The translations under genes and the position numbers were made by a program. The notes under the pieces were generated by a model. That model was not told the DNA's origin and ran no database searches. It saw nothing but the letters and a program-made list of their open reading frames with translations. Shown piece after piece: positions 9,681 to 17,268 of a stretch of 64,000 nt of DNA. The DNA lies in contig CBDFKQ010000011.1 of assembly GCA_965248855.1 (NCBI GenBank), forward strand, positions 310,001-374,000. The letters are read 5' to 3'. This DNA comes from CBDFKQ01 sp965248855 (GTDB lineage Bacteria > Bacteroidota > Bacteroidia > Cytophagales > 172606-1). Positions within the stretch are counted from its first letter, which is position 1, and each line of letters begins with the position of its first letter.

Positions 9681-9708
9681 AATATAATGATATTGATAAA
9701 CTGATATT
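9681..9708 (+). repeat. Dispersed intergenic repeat, copy C
   Basis: Matches copy B at 48933 in 26 of 28 positions (AATATAnTGATATTGATAAA and onward). It lies in the 282-base non-coding gap 9496-9777, which otherwise holds only the left half of the IS110 target site. Confidence 0.7.
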
Positions 9709-9748
9709 TATTGATTTGTTTGTGATTTGGTTTTTCTTTTTGCTTAGG

Positions 9749-9765
9749 GATTGTAGTGAAAATCC
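9749..9765 (+). repeat. Left half of the host repeat interrupted by the IS110 element
   Basis: GATTGTAGTGAAAATCC here resembles GATTGTAACGTAAAGCCC at 11072-11089 on the other side of the insertion element, following GATTGTAnnGnAAAnnC. Joining the flanks at the predicted core brings the two units together around a TTTTTGT/ACAAAAA inverted repeat. Confidence 0.55.
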
Positions 9766-9777
9766 TATTCTTATGGA

Positions 9778-10788
9778 TTAAGCAAGTGCATTTATATAAA
9801 TTTTTTCATATATTCTATTTGAATTTATGAGTGAAAAAATCCTTGCTATTAGTTTTGCTCTAACCGTATTGATAACTGTCATTTTATTTTTTCCTTCAGC
9901 CACTTTTCTAAGAAAATATTGCCTTATTTCACCCTCCATTTTAACAGCTGAAAGGGCTGCCATGTGAAATAAGCGTTTGAGGTTTTTATTTGCCCTGTGT
10001 GAAACTTTATTTTTGGAACGGATGCTGCTTCCTGAATGATATTTAAACGGGGCGCATCCTGCATGGCAGGCAAATTTTCTTGCATTTGAAAATTTAGTAA
10101 ACCCTTGAGTAGCAATCAGGGTTTGAATGGCAGTTTGCTTACCAATCCCGTCAATGCCAATAATGGTCTCATATTGATTTTTTATGGCTTCATTGTTTTT
10201 TATAAGTTTTTCTATTTCATCATCTATTTCCCGGATAGAACTGTTAAGTTGATCAATTAAACTTTTATAACGTTTTTCTTTGTGGCTGTAAAGTTTTTTG
10301 TCGGCAAACTTTTTTTCATCTTTAAGTTGGGCCATATATTTTGCCCGGTCACTTACAAGCAAATCCCTTTCAGAATTCAAATAAGCCATGTGATCAAAAA
10401 CCGGATCAACTGCTTTTAAAAGTATTGCTTTATCAACAAACCGCTTGGCATATAAAGCGATACGTTTTGCATCAAGTTTGTCATCTTTGCCTCTTTGAAG
10501 GCCTTGTGAACCTTTAATTTCAGAAGGGTTCTCCATCCACAAACTATAGCCGGCTTCCAATACTCTTTCTTTTAATATACTGCTGTACCGGCCCGTATGT
10601 TCAGCACAAAAAAGTACTTCCGGGCCTGTAAGCTGATGGATGCTGAATATTCCTTTCATTTGGTCATGAATACTTTTTTTGTCATTGGCACATTGATAAA
10701 AAAAAAATTCTGCTTTATGAGTTAATAAACAAAAATCCAAAGTGCTTTTGCTGATGTCTATTCCAATAAAATGTTTGTAATTAAGCAT
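9778..10788 (-). CDS. IS110-family transposase (DEDD recombinase)
   Basis: 336 residues, full length for IS110. The N-terminal RuvC-like DEDD domain shows FIGIDISKSTLDF (first Asp), LFCAEHTGRY (Glu) and GKDDKLDAKRIALYA (Asp pair). A central coiled coil (residues about 130-200) leads to the C-terminal Tnp domain with IIGIDGIGKQTA and the catalytic serine block YHSGSSIRSK. Transposase genes of this group act with an RNA from the upstream non-coding end. 261 non-coding bases lie between the ATG and the predicted left end. Confidence 0.95.
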   Translation of the reverse strand: MLNYKHFIGIDISKSTLDFCLLTHKAEFFFYQCANDKKSIHDQMKGIFSIHQLTGPEVLFCAEHTGRYSSILKERVLEAGYSLWMENPSEIKGSQGLQRGKDDKLDAKRIALYAKRFVDKAILLKAVDPVFDHMAYLNSERDLLVSDRAKYMAQLKDEKKFADKKLYSHKEKRYKSLIDQLNSSIREIDDEIEKLIKNNEAIKNQYETIIGIDGIGKQTAIQTLIATQGFTKFSNARKFACHAGCAPFKYHSGSSIRSKNKVSHRANKNLKRLFHMAALSAVKMEGEIRQYFLRKVAEGKNKMTVINTVRAKLIARIFSLINSNRIYEKIYINALA

Positions 10789-10824
10789 AAGTTCTTTAAT
10801 TTTATTTTAGGAAACACTTGAGGG

Positions 10825-11031
10825 TTAAGAACTGAACGATAACCTAAAAACCTTAACAGGGCAGAATTAAATTCTTATACAGGTCTTACGTTCAGGCAGG
10901 AAAAGGTTCCGAATAGGATTATAAGCCAAAAGCTTATTTTTGTGAATGGTTCACCTTTACCTGTCTTAACCTAAAAGTAAAATATATAAATTTATTTTTA
11001 CTTTCAAAAATTACTATCTTAGATTTTTACA
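10825..11031 (-). ncRNA. Candidate IS110 bridge RNA
   Basis: Read on the minus strand, three stem-loops follow each other. First, 11004-10996 pairs with 10982-10974 (AAAGTAAAA/TTTTACTTT). Second, 10963-10954 pairs with 10906-10897 (CAGGTAAAGG/CCTTTTCCTG, one mismatch). Third, 10895-10889 pairs with 10838-10832 (CTGAACG/CGTTCAG). This is the 5' stem-loop, target-binding loop, donor-binding loop order known for IS621. Loop two carries TCACAAAAA and AATCCTATTC, which match the two outer flanks. Loop three carries ATAAGAAT and TAAGGTTTTT, which match the two inner ends. Ends of the transcript are estimates from the promoter and last stem. Confidence 0.7.
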
Positions 11032-11037
11032 ACTATA

Positions 11038-11069
11038 CAAACCTAAGGTTTTTGTGAGGTACGAACAAA
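11038..11069 (-). promoter_or_regulatory. Promoter straddling the IS110 left end
   Basis: On the minus strand TTTG at 11069-11066 is followed after exactly 20 bases by TAGGTTTG at 11045-11038. This fits the Bacteroidota -33 TTTG / -7 TAnnTTTG consensus. The -33 box is in host flank and the -7 box inside the element, so the start would be near 11031 and drive both RNA and transposase. Confidence 0.6.
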
Positions 11070-11071
11070 AA

Positions 11072-11100
11072 GATTGTAACGTAAAGCCCGGCCGCCGGGC
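11072..11100 (+). repeat. Right half of the interrupted host repeat, with GC-rich palindrome
   Basis: GATTGTAACGTAAAGCCC overlaps a perfect hairpin GCCCGG-CCG-CCGGGC at 11086-11100, strikingly GC-rich for this window. No T-run follows on either strand, so it is not an ordinary terminator. It looks like a REP-type extragenic palindrome, a known class of IS110 target. Confidence 0.5.
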
Positions 11101-11147
11101 AAGCCCCCAAACATTTATTCTTAATTTTTTTTATAATTGATAAAGTC

Positions 11148-11155
11148 TATTTTTG
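11148..11155 (+). promoter_or_regulatory. -7 box (TATTTTTG) upstream of C1 peptidase
   Basis: Perfect TAnnTTTG, 50 bases before the ATG at 11206. No convincing -33 TTTG is seen at the right spacing, so the call is tentative. Confidence 0.4.
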
Positions 11156-11205
11156 AAATTATTGGCACAGAATTTTATATTTAAAAAATTAAATACTACT
11201 TATTC

Positions 11206-12705
11206 ATGAAAAGAAATGTACTTGTAATTATTTTAATTGTTATTGGCCTTATCTGGTATTTTTTTAGTGGCAGTAATAATAATAGTGACAACAATAATCG
11301 AACTACCGACAATCAAGACCAAAATTCAAATAATGATGATAAAGACAAAGGAAAAGGTTGGATAAGGGATACAGCAAAATTTAATAATACTTATATTTTC
11401 ACTCCATTAGATCCAAACTCTCCTGATAATCAATTACCATCATCTGTTTCATTACGTCAATATGCACCAACTCCAATGAATCAGGGGGAACAGGGTTCAT
11501 GTACCGGATGGTCCACATCTTATGCAGCACGAACAATTTTAGAATCTGTAGCAAGCGGTTCAGATCCAAACAATGCACCTTTTAGTCCATCATATATTTT
11601 TAATCAGGAGCATGGAAGCAATTGCAATGGTGCTGTAATGTATGATGTATTAACAAAATTAAGTCAGGAAGGAACATTACCACTTTCCGAATTTCCATAC
11701 GATGCCGGGAGTTGCGACAGAAAGCCAAACAGCAAGCAAAGAGATGAAGCACATAACTATAAAATATTAGGTTTTAACCGCCTTACTAACGGTCAAAATT
11801 TTAATATTGATTTAACTTCGATGAAACAAAACATTGCCAAAGGTGCACCGGTTATTATTGGAATGCCTGTTGGAGGGAGTTTGATGAACCTGGCAAGGAA
11901 TGAAAATAATGGATTATGGAAACCTACGGATAATGATTATAGTGCACTGGAAGATTTTAGAAATGGTGATTACAGAAGGTCCGGCCTTGGAGGTCATGCA
12001 ATTTGTGTGATGGGATATGATGATAACAAGTTTGGAGGATCAGTAGAAATACAAAACAGTTGGGGAAAAGATTTTGGTGACGGAGGATTTTTTTGGATGA
12101 GATACAAAGATTTTAAAAATTTTTGTATGGAAGCTTATGGCTTATTTCCATTTCCCGGTGCTAAAGCAAACACCAATCAAACTTTTAAAGCTTCACTTGG
12201 ATTAATTATTAACAAAACAAAAGAAAATATCACGTTTAAAAATAAACAGGGTAATATATTTGAAACAAAAAATATATTACCTGATGGCACGAAATTTAAG
12301 GTTCAAATTAATAATTCAACACCTTGCTATGTATATGTAATAGGGCAGGATACTGATGGAAGCAGTTACACTTTATTTCCCTATACCAGAAAACATTCGC
12401 CATACTGCGGAATAACCGGTACTCGTACTTTTCCGACAGATTATTCAATGCAATTGGATAATGTAGGTAATAAAGATGTGATTGCATTTATATTAACGAA
12501 AAGTGCTGTTGACATAAATAAAATAAAAGACCTTGTTACGAAAAGTACCGGAACAACTTATGCACAGAAGATAAGAGAAGCTTTAAATGATGCATTAATA
12601 AACGATAGTGAGATTACTTTTTCGACAGATAAAACTATCAATATTGAAGTAGGTAAAACGAGTAAAAATGCCGTTGCAATTGTGATGGAAATAAATAAAA
12701 AATAA
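11206..12705 (+). CDS. Membrane-anchored papain-like (C1) cysteine protease with DUF4384-like domain
   Basis: 499 residues. A signal anchor (residues about 4-20) is followed by an Asn/Asp-rich linker. The papain fold shows QGSCTGWS with the nucleophile Cys99, GGHAICVMGY with His264, and QNSWGKDFGDGGF with Asn284, so the triad is complete. The C-terminal domain (from about residue 330) contains YVYVIGQDTDGSSYTLFPY, the DUF4384-type pattern often fused to bacterial proteases. The enzyme should face the periplasm. Two small, paralogous proteins follow within 50 and 25 bases and may be partners or substrates (inference). The IS110 element lies directly upstream. Confidence 0.88.
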   Translation: MKRNVLVIILIVIGLIWYFFSGSNNNSDNNNRTTDNQDQNSNNDDKDKGKGWIRDTAKFNNTYIFTPLDPNSPDNQLPSSVSLRQYAPTPMNQGEQGSCTGWSTSYAARTILESVASGSDPNNAPFSPSYIFNQEHGSNCNGAVMYDVLTKLSQEGTLPLSEFPYDAGSCDRKPNSKQRDEAHNYKILGFNRLTNGQNFNIDLTSMKQNIAKGAPVIIGMPVGGSLMNLARNENNGLWKPTDNDYSALEDFRNGDYRRSGLGGHAICVMGYDDNKFGGSVEIQNSWGKDFGDGGFFWMRYKDFKNFCMEAYGLFPFPGAKANTNQTFKASLGLIINKTKENITFKNKQGNIFETKNILPDGTKFKVQINNSTPCYVYVIGQDTDGSSYTLFPYTRKHSPYCGITGTRTFPTDYSMQLDNVGNKDVIAFILTKSAVDINKIKDLVTKSTGTTYAQKIREALNDALINDSEITFSTDKTINIEVGKTSKNAVAIVMEINKK

Positions 12706-12753
12706 AAATATATAAGATTAATAATTTAATTTTTCACCCTTAAACTTAAAATT

Positions 12754-13119
12754 ATGCCTGTAAGAATGGTTTCCGACGATGATTCATCATTAAACTCCTC
12801 TGACAATAACAGTGGAGGTGGGTTAATGAATATGTTTAACAATTTTATGGACCCAAGTGATAATAATCAAAATTTTCATGACACCACAAACGGTGGTGGG
12901 TTAATGAATATGATCAGCGGTTTGTTTAGCAACAATTCAAATGCTAATAATAGCAATTTTAACATTAGTGACATTACCAATTTATTTCATAGCAGTCAAA
13001 ATAGTAATGGTCAAATCGATTTTAATTCATTGAGAGATAATATCAGCAATCATCCTAATGGTAACAATCAAGGTTGGTTAAGCACAATAGCCAACGTTAT
13101 TCAAATGTTTAGAAAATAA
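12754..13119 (+). CDS. Asn/Ser-rich small protein with MPVRMV start
   Basis: 121 residues, unrecognised. It begins MPVRMVSDDDSS, the same start as the next gene. Two copies of GGGLMNM (residues about 23-29 and 49-55) each precede a short hydrophobic patch. The rest is low-complexity Asn/Ser. There is no signal peptide. The 40 bases around the start closely match those of the following gene (TTTCACCCT, then ATTATGCCTGT), showing a duplication. Placement 48 bases after the cysteine protease suggests one operon. Confidence 0.72.
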   Translation: MPVRMVSDDDSSLNSSDNNSGGGLMNMFNNFMDPSDNNQNFHDTTNGGGLMNMISGLFSNNSNANNSNFNISDITNLFHSSQNSNGQIDFNSLRDNISNHPNGNNQGWLSTIANVIQMFRK

Positions 13120-13144
13120 TTCTTTCACCCTAATCCTTAATATT

Positions 13145-13342
13145 ATGCCTGTTAGAATGGTTGAAGATGATGATGATAGTGAAGATACTTCATCGAATGA
13201 TAGAAATGATTATAGTTCGGATAACAGTTCGGAAAGCGATGATAGTACTTCAGGCGGAGGGCCAAACTTTCCCGGTTGTGCTTCAGTAATTGTTATTTTA
13301 ATAATTGCCTGCGCTGCATTTTTAATTACGGGATTAGTTTAG
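13145..13342 (+). CDS. Acidic small protein with C-terminal membrane helix, MPVRMV start
   Basis: 65 residues. MPVRMVEDDDDSEDTSS is followed by a strongly acidic Ser/Asp tail, a SGGGPNFPGC linker and one C-terminal hydrophobic helix (residues about 46-64). It is paralogous at its N-terminus to the preceding gene, 25 bases upstream. The tail-anchored layout puts the acidic part in the cytoplasm, or outside if the protein is exported. No known family is recognised. A strong terminator follows, so it closes the protease operon. Confidence 0.72.
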   Translation: MPVRMVEDDDDSEDTSSNDRNDYSSDNSSESDDSTSGGGPNFPGCASVIVILIIACAAFLITGLV

Positions 13343-13361
13343 GTTAAATTTTTCAATATTT

Positions 13362-13398
13362 AAAAAGGTGCTTTTTTAAAATGAAGCACCTTTTTTTT
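13362..13398 (+). terminator. Terminator of the C1 protease operon
   Basis: Perfect 12-base arms AAAAAGGTGCTT and AAGCACCTTTTT with a 10-base loop and a run of eight T. Confidence 0.9.
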
Positions 13399-13433
13399 AC
13401 ACTAAAAGTTTATTAAAAATATTAGTATTTTGA

Positions 13434-13455
13434 TATCAATATATTCATAAAATAT
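13434..13455 (-). repeat. Degenerate copy of the dispersed intergenic repeat
   Basis: Contains TATCAATA followed by TATTCATAAAATAT. It matches the reverse complement of copy C and its flank with a short internal deletion. It lies between convergent genes. Confidence 0.4.
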
Positions 13456-13465
13456 TTTTATTATT

Positions 13466-14005
13466 TCATATTATAGACAACCAATCTTCTTTTTTTATTT
13501 CATAAACGAAATTTAGTTTGCTTGGCTCACCATAATAAGCAACTTCTATTTCTATCGGTTTTTTTTGTGCACCAAGTTTAGTGATTGCTTTTTGGGAACG
13601 AATATTTAATGTGCCAACATGAAAATTCACTTTATCAACATACTTAAAAGCATGGGTTAGCATTAAAGATTTTATAGAATGATTAAATGTTGTTCCCCAA
13701 TGTGATCGAATTAAAAAGGTATAACCAATCAAGATTTCACTGTTTGTTTCGTCATAATCATAAAAACGCGAACTACCGATTACCTCTTCTGTTAGCTTAT
13801 CAAAAATAATAAATGCGCCCTTTGATAAAATAGCTCCATTGTAATAATTTGTAAAGGAATCTAATTTATAGCGATCCGGATTTGGATGTTGCTCCCATAT
13901 AAAAGGATCATTAGCAGCACTAAATAATTTTTCAAAATCACTTTCAACTATCGGCTGCAGTTTTACAATATCATTTTCTAAAACGGGTTGTAATTGAAAA
14001 GGCAT
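13466..14005 (-). CDS. GNAT family N-acetyltransferase (RimJ/RimL type)
   Basis: 179 residues with the GNAT layout: substrate-recognition start LQPVLENDIVKLQPI, a central ILIGYTFLIRSHWGTTFNHS block and VHVGTLNIRSQKAITKLGA-like coenzyme A segment (here FHVGTLNIRSQKAITKLGAQ). The family acetylates protein N-termini or small amines with acetyl-CoA. No signal peptide. It stands alone between two terminators, convergent with the protease operon. Confidence 0.85.
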   Translation of the reverse strand: MPFQLQPVLENDIVKLQPIVESDFEKLFSAANDPFIWEQHPNPDRYKLDSFTNYYNGAILSKGAFIIFDKLTEEVIGSSRFYDYDETNSEILIGYTFLIRSHWGTTFNHSIKSLMLTHAFKYVDKVNFHVGTLNIRSQKAITKLGAQKKPIEIEVAYYGEPSKLNFVYEIKKEDWLSII

Positions 14006-14051
14006 AACTATTAAAAAAATTAAAATAAAAAAAACGTAATTGGTGCAAAAT

Positions 14052-14086
14052 AAAAAAGGAAACTGATTTTCAGTTTCCTTTTTTAT
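14052..14086 (-). terminator. Terminator of the ATP synthase operon
   Basis: Arms AAAAAAGGAAACTG and CAGTTTCCTTTTTT around a 5-base loop, 20 bases after the atpG stop. The symmetric A and T runs would also work for plus-strand transcripts. Confidence 0.92.
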
Positions 14087-14105
14087 AATTTATTTATTTT
14101 TTTAA

Positions 14106-14990
14106 TTAAGCATTGTTCAAGGCTTCTGCACCACCTACAATTTCAAGAATTTCTTTAGTAATAGCAGCTTGTCGAGTTTGATTGTATGTTAATTTTAATT
14201 GTTTTAATAAATCACCGGCATTCTCCGTTGCTTTGTCCATAGCTGTCATCCTTGCTCCATGTTCTGCTGCGTTGGATTCCAAAATAAATTTATAAAACTG
14301 AACCTTAAGCGATTTTGGAATTAACTCTTTAAATATTTCTTCTTGTGAAGGTTCAAAAATATAGTTGGTATTTGTTTTTAAAGATTTATCAACTGCTAAA
14401 GGAATAATTGGTAAAAATTGATAGGTACGTACAATTTGTGTAGCAACGTTTTTAAATTCGTTATAAACAACTTCTACTTTATCGTATTTGTGGTCTAAGA
14501 AACCATTCATAGCAAATTCTGCAGCAGTTCTTACACTATTAAAATTTAGATTTTCAAATAAACCGTAGTACTGGTCTTGTAGTTTATGGTTTCTTCTTGA
14601 AAAAAAATCGAATGATTTTTTACCGATTGGTAAAATGGTAACCTTTCCGTTTTTATGTAAATCGAAATATTTTTCGTTAATTAAATTAATAACAGCTTTA
14701 CCAATGTTACTGTTAAAAGCTCCGGCCAAACCACGATCTGAACTAATAGAAACAATCAGTAATTTTTTAATTTCGCGCTCTTCAGTAAATGGGTTTTCAA
14801 CTGAATCTTCAATAGAGGCTGCCAAATTATTTAAAATAGCACTCAAACGTTCAGAATAAGGGCGCATTTTCATAATAGCTTCTTGCGCTCTACGTAACTT
14901 TGAAGCAGATACCATTTTCATGGCCCTGGTAATTTGCTGCGTTGACCGTATTGAATTAATTCTGTTACGGACTTCTTTTAAACTTGCCAT
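14106..14990 (-). CDS. atpG: ATP synthase F1 gamma subunit
   Basis: 294 residues. The N-terminal rotor helix RNRINSIRSTQQITRAMKMV and the C-terminal helix with ARMTAMDKATENAGDLL are both conserved, as in all gamma subunits that form the central shaft. The stretch SSDRGLAGAFN (residues about 86-96) is another family marker. It is the last gene of the operon. A hairpin lies in the 71-base gap after atpA. Translation start ATG is preceded by the family-typical MASLKEVRNRI. Confidence 0.96.
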   Translation of the reverse strand: MASLKEVRNRINSIRSTQQITRAMKMVSASKLRRAQEAIMKMRPYSERLSAILNNLAASIEDSVENPFTEEREIKKLLIVSISSDRGLAGAFNSNIGKAVINLINEKYFDLHKNGKVTILPIGKKSFDFFSRRNHKLQDQYYGLFENLNFNSVRTAAEFAMNGFLDHKYDKVEVVYNEFKNVATQIVRTYQFLPIIPLAVDKSLKTNTNYIFEPSQEEIFKELIPKSLKVQFYKFILESNAAEHGARMTAMDKATENAGDLLKQLKLTYNQTRQAAITKEILEIVGGAEALNNA

Positions 14991-15007
14991 GCTTCTTATT
15001 TTATAAT

Positions 15008-15037
15008 AATGAGATGAATAACTTTTATCATCTCATT
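15008..15037 (-). other. Hairpin between atpA and atpG
   Basis: AATGAGATGA pairs with TCATCTCATT, extended by TAA/TTA with one bulge. No strong T-run follows on the minus strand, so it probably protects or processes the message and tunes atpG output, and does not stop transcription (inference). Confidence 0.55.
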
Positions 15038-15061
15038 ATGATTATCTTTTAAAAACTTCTT

Positions 15062-16636
15062 TTAGAATTTATTGGCTACTTCAATAGCTACTTGTTTTAA
15101 TTTTGCAAGAATTTCGTCTTCCCACTTCCCGGCTTTTAATGATTTTAAAACTTCAGGATATTCTGCCTTTAAAAGATTGGCAAGGTCTTCTTCAAAAGTT
15201 TTAACTTTATTAATAGGCACGTTATCAATAATGCCTGTCGTTGAAGCAAAAATGGTAGCGATTTGGAATTCAACTGCAACCGGAGAAAATTGAGCTTGTT
15301 TTAATATTTCTTGATTGCGTCGACCTCTTTCAATGGTTTTCTTTGTAGCAGCATCTAAATCTGAACCAAATTTTGAAAAGGCTTCTAATTCACGAAATTG
15401 TGCTTGGTCTAGTTTTAAAGTACCGGCAACCTTTTTCATGGATTTGATTTGAGCATTTCCACCAACGCGAGATACTGAAATACCAACGTTAATGGCAGGA
15501 CGAATACCTGAGTTGAATAAATTTGTTTCTAAAAATATTTGTCCGTCAGTAATAGAAATTACATTTGTTGGAATATAAGCAGAAACGTCACCGGCTTGTG
15601 TTTCAATAATTGGTAATGCCGTTAATGAACCTCCACCTTTAACATGACCTTTTAAAGAAGGTGGCAAGTCGTTCATTGCTTGTGCAATCTCATCTGAAGC
15701 GTTAATTTTTGCAGCACGTTCTAATAATCTGCTGTGAAGATAGAATACATCACCGGGATAAGCTTCACGGCCCGGTGGTCTTCTTAATAATAAAGAAACC
15801 TCACGATATGCTACAGCTTGTTTTGATAAATCGTCATAAATTACTAATGCCGGCCTACCTGTATCACGGAAATATTCACCAATAGCAGCACCTGTAAATG
15901 GAGCAAAAAATTGCATAGGTGCAGGATCTGATGCATTAGCTGCAACCACAATAGTATATGGCATGGCACCTGCTTTTGTTAAAGAATTAACAATTTGTGC
16001 AACTGTAGAGGCTTTTTGACCTATTGCCACGTATATACAATATACAGTTTCTCCTCTATCGTAAAATTCTTTTTGATTGATGATTGTATCAAGAGCAACG
16101 GCAGTTTTCCCGGTTTGGCGGTCACCAATAATCAACTCACGTTGTCCACGGCCAATAGGAATCATTGCATCAATTGCTTTAATACCCGTTTGTAAAGGTT
16201 CAGCAACCGGTTGACGATAAATTACACCCGGTGCTTTACGTTCTAATGGCATTTCAAATAAATCACCATCTAAAGCAGGTCCACCATCTATTGGATGACC
16301 CAACGTATTGATGATTCTGCCCAGCATACTTTCACCGGCCTTTACATAAGCAATTTGATTAGTTCTGCGAACGGTATCACCTTCACGTATTGATCTAAAA
16401 TCACCTAGTAAAACAGCTCCAACATTATCTTCTTCAAGATTTAAAACCATTCCCATCAATCCTTCCTGAAACTCGATTAATTCTCCTGATTGAACTTTTG
16501 TTAATCCATAAATACGCGCAACACCATCACCAACTTGTAAAACCGTTCCCACTTCTTCCAGTTCAGCCTCGGTTTTTGATTGCGAAAGTTGGGCTCTTAA
16601 AATAGCTGATACTTCATCGGGTCTAACAGATACCAT
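15062..16636 (-). CDS. atpA: ATP synthase F1 alpha subunit
   Basis: 524 residues, full length. The P-loop is GDRQTGKTAVALD near residue 170, the Walker B region reads ALVIYDDLSKQA, and the alpha signature PAINVGISVSRVGG (near residue 370) is present with its arginine finger. Non-catalytic nucleotide-binding subunit of F1. It sits between atpH and atpG as expected. The catalytic beta subunit (atpD) and epsilon (atpC) are absent from this locus and must be encoded elsewhere. Confidence 0.98.
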   Translation of the reverse strand: MVSVRPDEVSAILRAQLSQSKTEAELEEVGTVLQVGDGVARIYGLTKVQSGELIEFQEGLMGMVLNLEEDNVGAVLLGDFRSIREGDTVRRTNQIAYVKAGESMLGRIINTLGHPIDGGPALDGDLFEMPLERKAPGVIYRQPVAEPLQTGIKAIDAMIPIGRGQRELIIGDRQTGKTAVALDTIINQKEFYDRGETVYCIYVAIGQKASTVAQIVNSLTKAGAMPYTIVVAANASDPAPMQFFAPFTGAAIGEYFRDTGRPALVIYDDLSKQAVAYREVSLLLRRPPGREAYPGDVFYLHSRLLERAAKINASDEIAQAMNDLPPSLKGHVKGGGSLTALPIIETQAGDVSAYIPTNVISITDGQIFLETNLFNSGIRPAINVGISVSRVGGNAQIKSMKKVAGTLKLDQAQFRELEAFSKFGSDLDAATKKTIERGRRNQEILKQAQFSPVAVEFQIATIFASTTGIIDNVPINKVKTFEEDLANLLKAEYPEVLKSLKAGKWEDEILAKLKQVAIEVANKF

Positions 16637-16697
16637 CTTAATTTATTTTATTGAGGTTAAAAACTTAAATTTTATTTTAAATAGGATGTTGTTGAAT

Positions 16698-17237
16698 TTA
16701 ATTTTGAAATAAATCCATTTTTATTTTCCTTAATTTATTTTTTACAGATTCATCAATTTGTTGATCAGCGATTTTTAAAACATAACCTCCAATTAAAGAT
16801 CTGTCAATTTTTTCTCTTAAATCAACTTTTTTTCCTGTAGTTTCTTCTACTATTTTTTTAAACTTATTGCGTGTTTGTTCATCAATTTCGAAAGTGGTAA
16901 TTAGCTCCGCAACCTGTATGTTATGATGAATATTGAATAAATCACCAAAAGATATGGCAATATCTTTTAAAATAGCTTCTCTGTTTTTTTGAGTAATAAT
17001 TTCAAACATGGAAAAACTGATAGAGTGGATCTTTCCTTTAAAAACGGCTTCGAGGATACTTAATTTTTTATAATGAGGTACAATGGGGCTCTTTAACATC
17101 AACTCAAACTCCCTATTTTCATTACAAACCTTTACAAGAGAAGCCATATCTTCATTTACCTGCTCTAGTACACCTTGTTCAATAGCTAATTCTAATAATG
17201 CCTTAGCGTATCTGTGTGAAGCTCTACTTTCTGCCAT
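16698..17237 (-). CDS. atpH: ATP synthase F1 delta subunit
   Basis: 179 residues. The N-terminal helical bundle starts SHRYAKALLELAIEQG, and the C-terminal part contains DRSLIGGYVLKIADQQIDES, the family signature. Delta ties the top of F1 to the b-subunit stalk. It lies 31 bases after atpF and 61 bases before atpA in the operon. Confidence 0.94.
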   Translation of the reverse strand: MAESRASHRYAKALLELAIEQGVLEQVNEDMASLVKVCNENREFELMLKSPIVPHYKKLSILEAVFKGKIHSISFSMFEIITQKNREAILKDIAISFGDLFNIHHNIQVAELITTFEIDEQTRNKFKKIVEETTGKKVDLREKIDRSLIGGYVLKIADQQIDESVKNKLRKIKMDLFQN

Positions 17238-17268
17238 TGTATAGTTTTTATTTTCTAAATCCTTTTAA

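Larger units (their letters stand above)
9768..11050 (-). mobile_element. IS110-family insertion sequence with bridge RNA
   Basis: About 1.28 kb. The left end lies at about 11049/11050 and the right end at about 9768/9769, only some 9 bases past the transposase stop. Ends are inferred because IS110 elements lack terminal inverted repeats and target duplications. They come from where the candidate bridge RNA loops match: TCACAAAAA and AAAAACCTTA overlap at the left end, ATAAGAAT and GAATAGGATT overlap at the right end. Both overlaps share an AA dinucleotide, the proposed core. Transposase and RNA are both complete, so the element may be active. Confidence 0.75.

Noticed and set aside
9755..11100. 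Terminal inverted repeat AATCCTATTC/GAATAGGATT (9761 and 10911) as the ends of the insertion element
   Set aside because: The right-hand member lies inside the non-coding RNA region, far from the predicted left end. It is better explained as a guide sequence matching the target flank.
11086..11100. GC-rich hairpin as a terminator
   Set aside because: No T-run follows on either strand and no gene ends there.
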